From: an uncultured Corynebacterium sp.
GTDB taxonomy: Bacteria > Actinomycetota > Actinomycetes > Mycobacteriales > Mycobacteriaceae
Length of the DNA stretch: 7,674 nucleotides
Reading direction: 5' to 3'
NCBI RefSeq assembly: GCF_946221155.1
Contig: NZ_CAMIAN010000065.1
Span: 1 to 7,674 of the forward strand
Position 1 is the stretch's first letter. The number at the start of each line of letters is the position of its first letter. The position numbers were made by a program, and so were the translations under genes. Of this stretch, positions 5,450 through 7,674 are shown piece by piece. Under the pieces are notes generated by a model. It made no database searches. It worked only from the letters and a program-made list of their open reading frames with translations, and had not been told where the DNA came from.

Positions 5450-7084
5450 ATGAGTGATGGCACCACAGCAACCAATGGCGCAGATAAGAAGGAAATCCGT
5501 CGCGCGCTGATCAGCGTGTACGACAAGACTGGCTTGGAGGAGCTGGCCAAGGGGCTGCACTCCGCGGGAGTCGACATCGTCTCCACCGGTTCTACCGCCA
5601 AGAAGATCGCGGAGGCCGGTGTGCCCGTGACGGAGGTGGAATCACTGACCGGGTTCCCAGAGGTGCTGGAAGGCCGCGTGAAGACGCTGCACCCGCGCGT
5701 GCACGCTGGCATCCTGGCCGACACTCGCAAGGAAGACCACCTGAAGCAGCTGGAGGATCTGGATATTGAGGCATTCCAGCTGGTCGTTGTAAACCTATAC
5801 CCGTTCACCGAAACCGTGGCCTCCGGTGCCGATTTCGATGCCTGCGTGGAGCAGATCGATATCGGCGGACCGTCCATGGTCCGCGCCGCAGCGAAGAACC
5901 ACCCGTCCGTGGCCGTTGTGGTGGACCCCAACCGTTACGAGGATGTCGTGGCCGCTGCTAATGCCGGGGGCTTCACTCGCGCTGAGCGCACCGACCTGGC
6001 CGTGGATGCATTCCGCCATACCGCCGCCTACGACGTGGCCGTTGCAACCTGGATGGGCGAGCAGACTGCCGCGCAGACCGCTACACAGTCCGGGGCAGAC
6101 GCAGAGTCGGATGCCGGCGTGCAGTTCCCCGAGTGGATCGGTGCTTCCTACGAGCGCGCAAACGTGCTGCGTTACGGAGAGAACCCGCACCAGGCTGCGG
6201 CGCTGTACTCCGACGGCACCGGCCTGGCCGGCGCGAAGCAGTTCCACGGCAAGGAGATGAGCTACAACAACTACACCGATGCGGATGCCGCATGGCGCGC
6301 AGCGTGGGATCACAAGCGCCCAACCGTGGCCATCATCAAGCACGCCAACCCGTGTGGCATCGCAGTTTCCGACGAATCCATTGCCGATGCTCACAAGAAG
6401 GCGCACGCCTGTGACCCGATGTCTGCATTCGGCGGCGTGATCGCTGTGAACCGCGAGGTCAGCGTCGAGATGGCCAACCAGGTAGCCGAAGTGTTCACCG
6501 AGGTCATTATCGCGCCGGGCTACGAGGAAGGCGCGGTCGAGGTTCTGTCTCAGAAGAAGAACATTCGCATCCTGCAGGCAGATGCCCCGAGCGAGGAGCC
6601 GGAGCTGCAGGGGCGCGAGATCTCCGGCGGCCTGCTGGTGCAGCAGGTAGACGCCATCGACGCCAAGGGTGACGACCCGAGCAACTGGACCCTGGCCGCC
6701 GGCGAGGCTGCCGACGAGGCCACCCTGCGCGAGCTGGAGTTCGCTTGGCGCACCGTGCGCGCGGTGAAGTCGAACGCGATCCTGCTGGCCAAGGATGACG
6801 CCACCGTGGGCGTGGGTATGGGCCAGGTCAACCGCGTGGACGCCGCCAAGCTCGCTGTAGAGCGTGCAAACTCCCTGGCGGGCGACGAGAAGCGCGCCGA
6901 GGGTGCAGTTGCGGCCTCGGATGCTTTCTTCCCGTTTGCCGACGGCTTTGAGGTGCTGGCTGCCGCTGGCGTCCGCGCAGTCGTACAGCCGGGTGGCTCG
7001 GTCCGCGACGCGGAGGTCATCGAGGCGGCGGAGAAGGCGGGCGTCACCATGTACCTCACCGGTGAGCGCCACTTCGCGCACTAG
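5450..7084 (+). CDS. purH: Bifunctional AICAR transformylase / IMP cyclohydrolase
   Basis: Cytoplasmic enzyme that makes the last two steps of de novo purine synthesis: formylation of AICAR to FAICAR, then ring closure to IMP. The 544-aa length is normal for the full two-domain protein. The N-terminal cyclohydrolase domain (about 15-200) shows ALISVYDKTGLEELA, VSTGSTAKKI, EGRVKTLHPRVHAG (74-87), VVVNLYPF (112-119) and DIGGPSMVRAAAKN (137-150). The C-terminal transformylase domain shows RYGENPHQ (241-248), the catalytic Lys-His pair in IKHANPCG (296-303, Lys297-His298), and MSAFGG (324-329). It ends in TGERHFAH, close to the usual end of the family. A short Ala/Gln/Thr-rich insert (about 205-224) sits between the domains. 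The ATG at 5450 has AGGA about 9 nt upstream. It lies 25 bp after purN in the same operon, so one transcript serves two formyl-THF-dependent steps. Confidence 0.97.
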   Translation: MSDGTTATNGADKKEIRRALISVYDKTGLEELAKGLHSAGVDIVSTGSTAKKIAEAGVPVTEVESLTGFPEVLEGRVKTLHPRVHAGILADTRKEDHLKQLEDLDIEAFQLVVVNLYPFTETVASGADFDACVEQIDIGGPSMVRAAAKNHPSVAVVVDPNRYEDVVAAANAGGFTRAERTDLAVDAFRHTAAYDVAVATWMGEQTAAQTATQSGADAESDAGVQFPEWIGASYERANVLRYGENPHQAAALYSDGTGLAGAKQFHGKEMSYNNYTDADAAWRAAWDHKRPTVAIIKHANPCGIAVSDESIADAHKKAHACDPMSAFGGVIAVNREVSVEMANQVAEVFTEVIIAPGYEEGAVEVLSQKKNIRILQADAPSEEPELQGREISGGLLVQQVDAIDAKGDDPSNWTLAAGEAADEATLRELEFAWRTVRAVKSNAILLAKDDATVGVGMGQVNRVDAAKLAVERANSLAGDEKRAEGAVAASDAFFPFADGFEVLAAAGVRAVVQPGGSVRDAEVIEAAEKAGVTMYLTGERHFAH

Positions 7085-7203
7085 AGTGCGTGCTCGCGGA
7101 GGGGCGGGCTTTGCAGTTCGCTACCCGCGAGATCGGGGGAGCGCCTAAAGTTGAACTAGTTTTAACACTTCCAAGAAGTTTCAACGCAGGAGTTCCCCAG
7201 GTT
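7085..7203 (+). promoter_or_regulatory. Leader/intergenic region between purH and the last gene
   Basis: This 119-bp gap contains two groups of inverted repeats. After purH, CTCGCGG (7093-7099) can pair with CCGCGAG (7125-7131), or alternatively GCGGG (7104-7108) with CCCGC (7124-7128); no T-tract follows, so a canonical terminator is absent. Nearer the next gene, ACTTC-CAA-GAAGT (7167-7179) is a perfect small hairpin, flanked by GTTGAA (7150-7155) and TTCAAC (7180-7185), in an A+T-rich stretch that may hold a promoter or operator. AGGAG at 7188-7192 is the likely ribosome site for the next gene. Confidence 0.45.
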
Positions 7204-7674
7204 ATGTCTAACGAGCACCCCACTGATCCCGGCGTCGGGCAGAATAACCCAGGCCAGCCGGAACCACCGCAGTATCGACACAACGATCAGGGTGCGGGGA
7301 AGAATCAGTGGCAGGTGCCGCCGCAGCAGTACCAGCAGGGGCTACAACCCCAATACCAACCCAACCAGCAATCCCAGCAGTACCCGTACGCGCAGGAGCC
7401 GGAGAAGGAAAGCAAGTTTCTGCCCATCTTGGGTGTCGTGCTGGCCGTGCTCCTGGCCCTTGCCCTGGTCGCGGGTGCTGCGTACTACATGGGTTGGATC
7501 GGGGACAAGGGTGGCGCCGACGGCACAGACGGCAAGGACGGCAAAGCTTCGAGCAGTTCCTCCCAATCTCAGGATGCAGAAAGCGAGAGCACTGCAGCCG
7601 ACGATGAAGACGCGGCCACAGAAGATGGGGATGACGCAACCGACGACGAAGAAGCCACGGACGACGAAGAGTCC
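7204..7674 (+). CDS. Gln/Pro-rich single-pass membrane protein, 3'-truncated by window edge
   Basis: I do not recognise the family. From ATG 7204 the frame is open to the last base: 157 codons with no stop, so the gene continues beyond the window. Residues 1-65 are rich in Gln and Pro (18 Gln). A short charged stretch (EPEKESK, 65-71) precedes one hydrophobic segment (about 72-98, FLPILGVVLAVLLALALVAG and onward), predicted to cross the membrane with the N-terminus inside. Next come a Gly/Asp/Lys stretch (GGADGTDGKDGK, 103-114), a Ser/Gln run (115-123), and a strongly acidic segment from 124 (19 Asp/Glu in 34 residues). The acidic part looks like a spacer towards a domain beyond the edge. AGGAG lies 11 nt before the ATG. 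It is 119 bp downstream of purH on the same strand; whether it shares the purine transcript is unclear. Actinobacteria have many envelope proteins with this layout (Pro/Gln-rich cytoplasmic tail, one membrane helix, outer domain), so role cannot be assigned. Confidence 0.8.
   Translation, partial: MSNEHPTDPGVGQNNPGQPEPPQYRHNDQGAGKNQWQVPPQQYQQGLQPQYQPNQQSQQYPYAQEPEKESKFLPILGVVLAVLLALALVAGAAYYMGWIGDKGGADGTDGKDGKASSSSSQSQDAESESTAADDEDAATEDGDDATDDEEATDDEES

Noticed and set aside
5795..7081. Long open frame (428 codons) on the - strand
   Set aside because: It lies entirely within purH on the opposite strand. Long antisense frames are common in high-G+C genes, and its translation shows no recognisable domain.
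7085..7140. Intrinsic terminator after purH
   Set aside because: Stems can form, but they compete with one another and no T-tract follows, so it does not meet the usual pattern.
1..7674. Mobile element, CRISPR array, tRNA/rRNA, or defence island
   Set aside because: No transposase or integrase motifs, no regularly spaced repeats of CRISPR size, no tRNA-like cloverleaf and no base-composition break were seen. The gene content is core metabolism and envelope.

Overview
The window reads as chromosomal DNA from a high-G+C actinobacterium, most likely a Corynebacterium. The evidence is the G+C-rich coding sequence, the GTG starts, and above all the order of a PerM/DUF6350 membrane protein followed by purN and purH. 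The same order is known in Mycobacterium tuberculosis (Rv0955-Rv0956-Rv0957). The species cannot be fixed from sequence alone.

Layout, left to right. (1) The 3' two-thirds or so of an acyl-CoA ligase (+ strand) enters from the left edge and lacks adenylation motifs A1-A3. (2) A secreted SGNH/GDSL-type hydrolase (+) follows after 60 bp that hold a perfect short palindrome. (3) A strong bidirectional intrinsic terminator separates it from a convergent M23 (LytM-type) cell-wall peptidase on the - strand. (4) A divergent regulatory region of about 330 bp contains a run of GTAAC/GCAAC-like repeats, some spaced 11 bp apart. (5) On the + strand comes perM (DUF6350), whose acidic, repetitive C-terminal tail overlaps purN by 59 nt in another frame, then purN, then purH 25 bp later. 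(6) A 119-bp gap with small hairpins precedes the start of another + strand gene that runs off the right edge. It encodes a Gln/Pro-rich single-pass membrane protein with an acidic outer segment.

Functionally the window mixes envelope biology (secreted esterase-like hydrolase, peptidoglycan hydrolase, division-linked PerM, acidic single-pass protein) with de novo purine synthesis. PurN makes the third-step formyl transfer (GAR to FGAR) and PurH makes the last two steps to IMP. The tight perM-purN-purH arrangement implies co-transcription of a division-associated membrane protein with purine genes, a long-conserved but poorly explained pairing.

I do not see a mobile element, CRISPR array, tRNA, rRNA, toxin-antitoxin pair or defence system. 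The window looks like ordinary core chromosome. The most interesting points are local: the charge-polarised, repeat-grown tail of PerM that also encodes the purN start region, the atypical catalytic box of the SGNH hydrolase, the repeat array upstream of the M23 gene, and the unidentified gene at the right edge.
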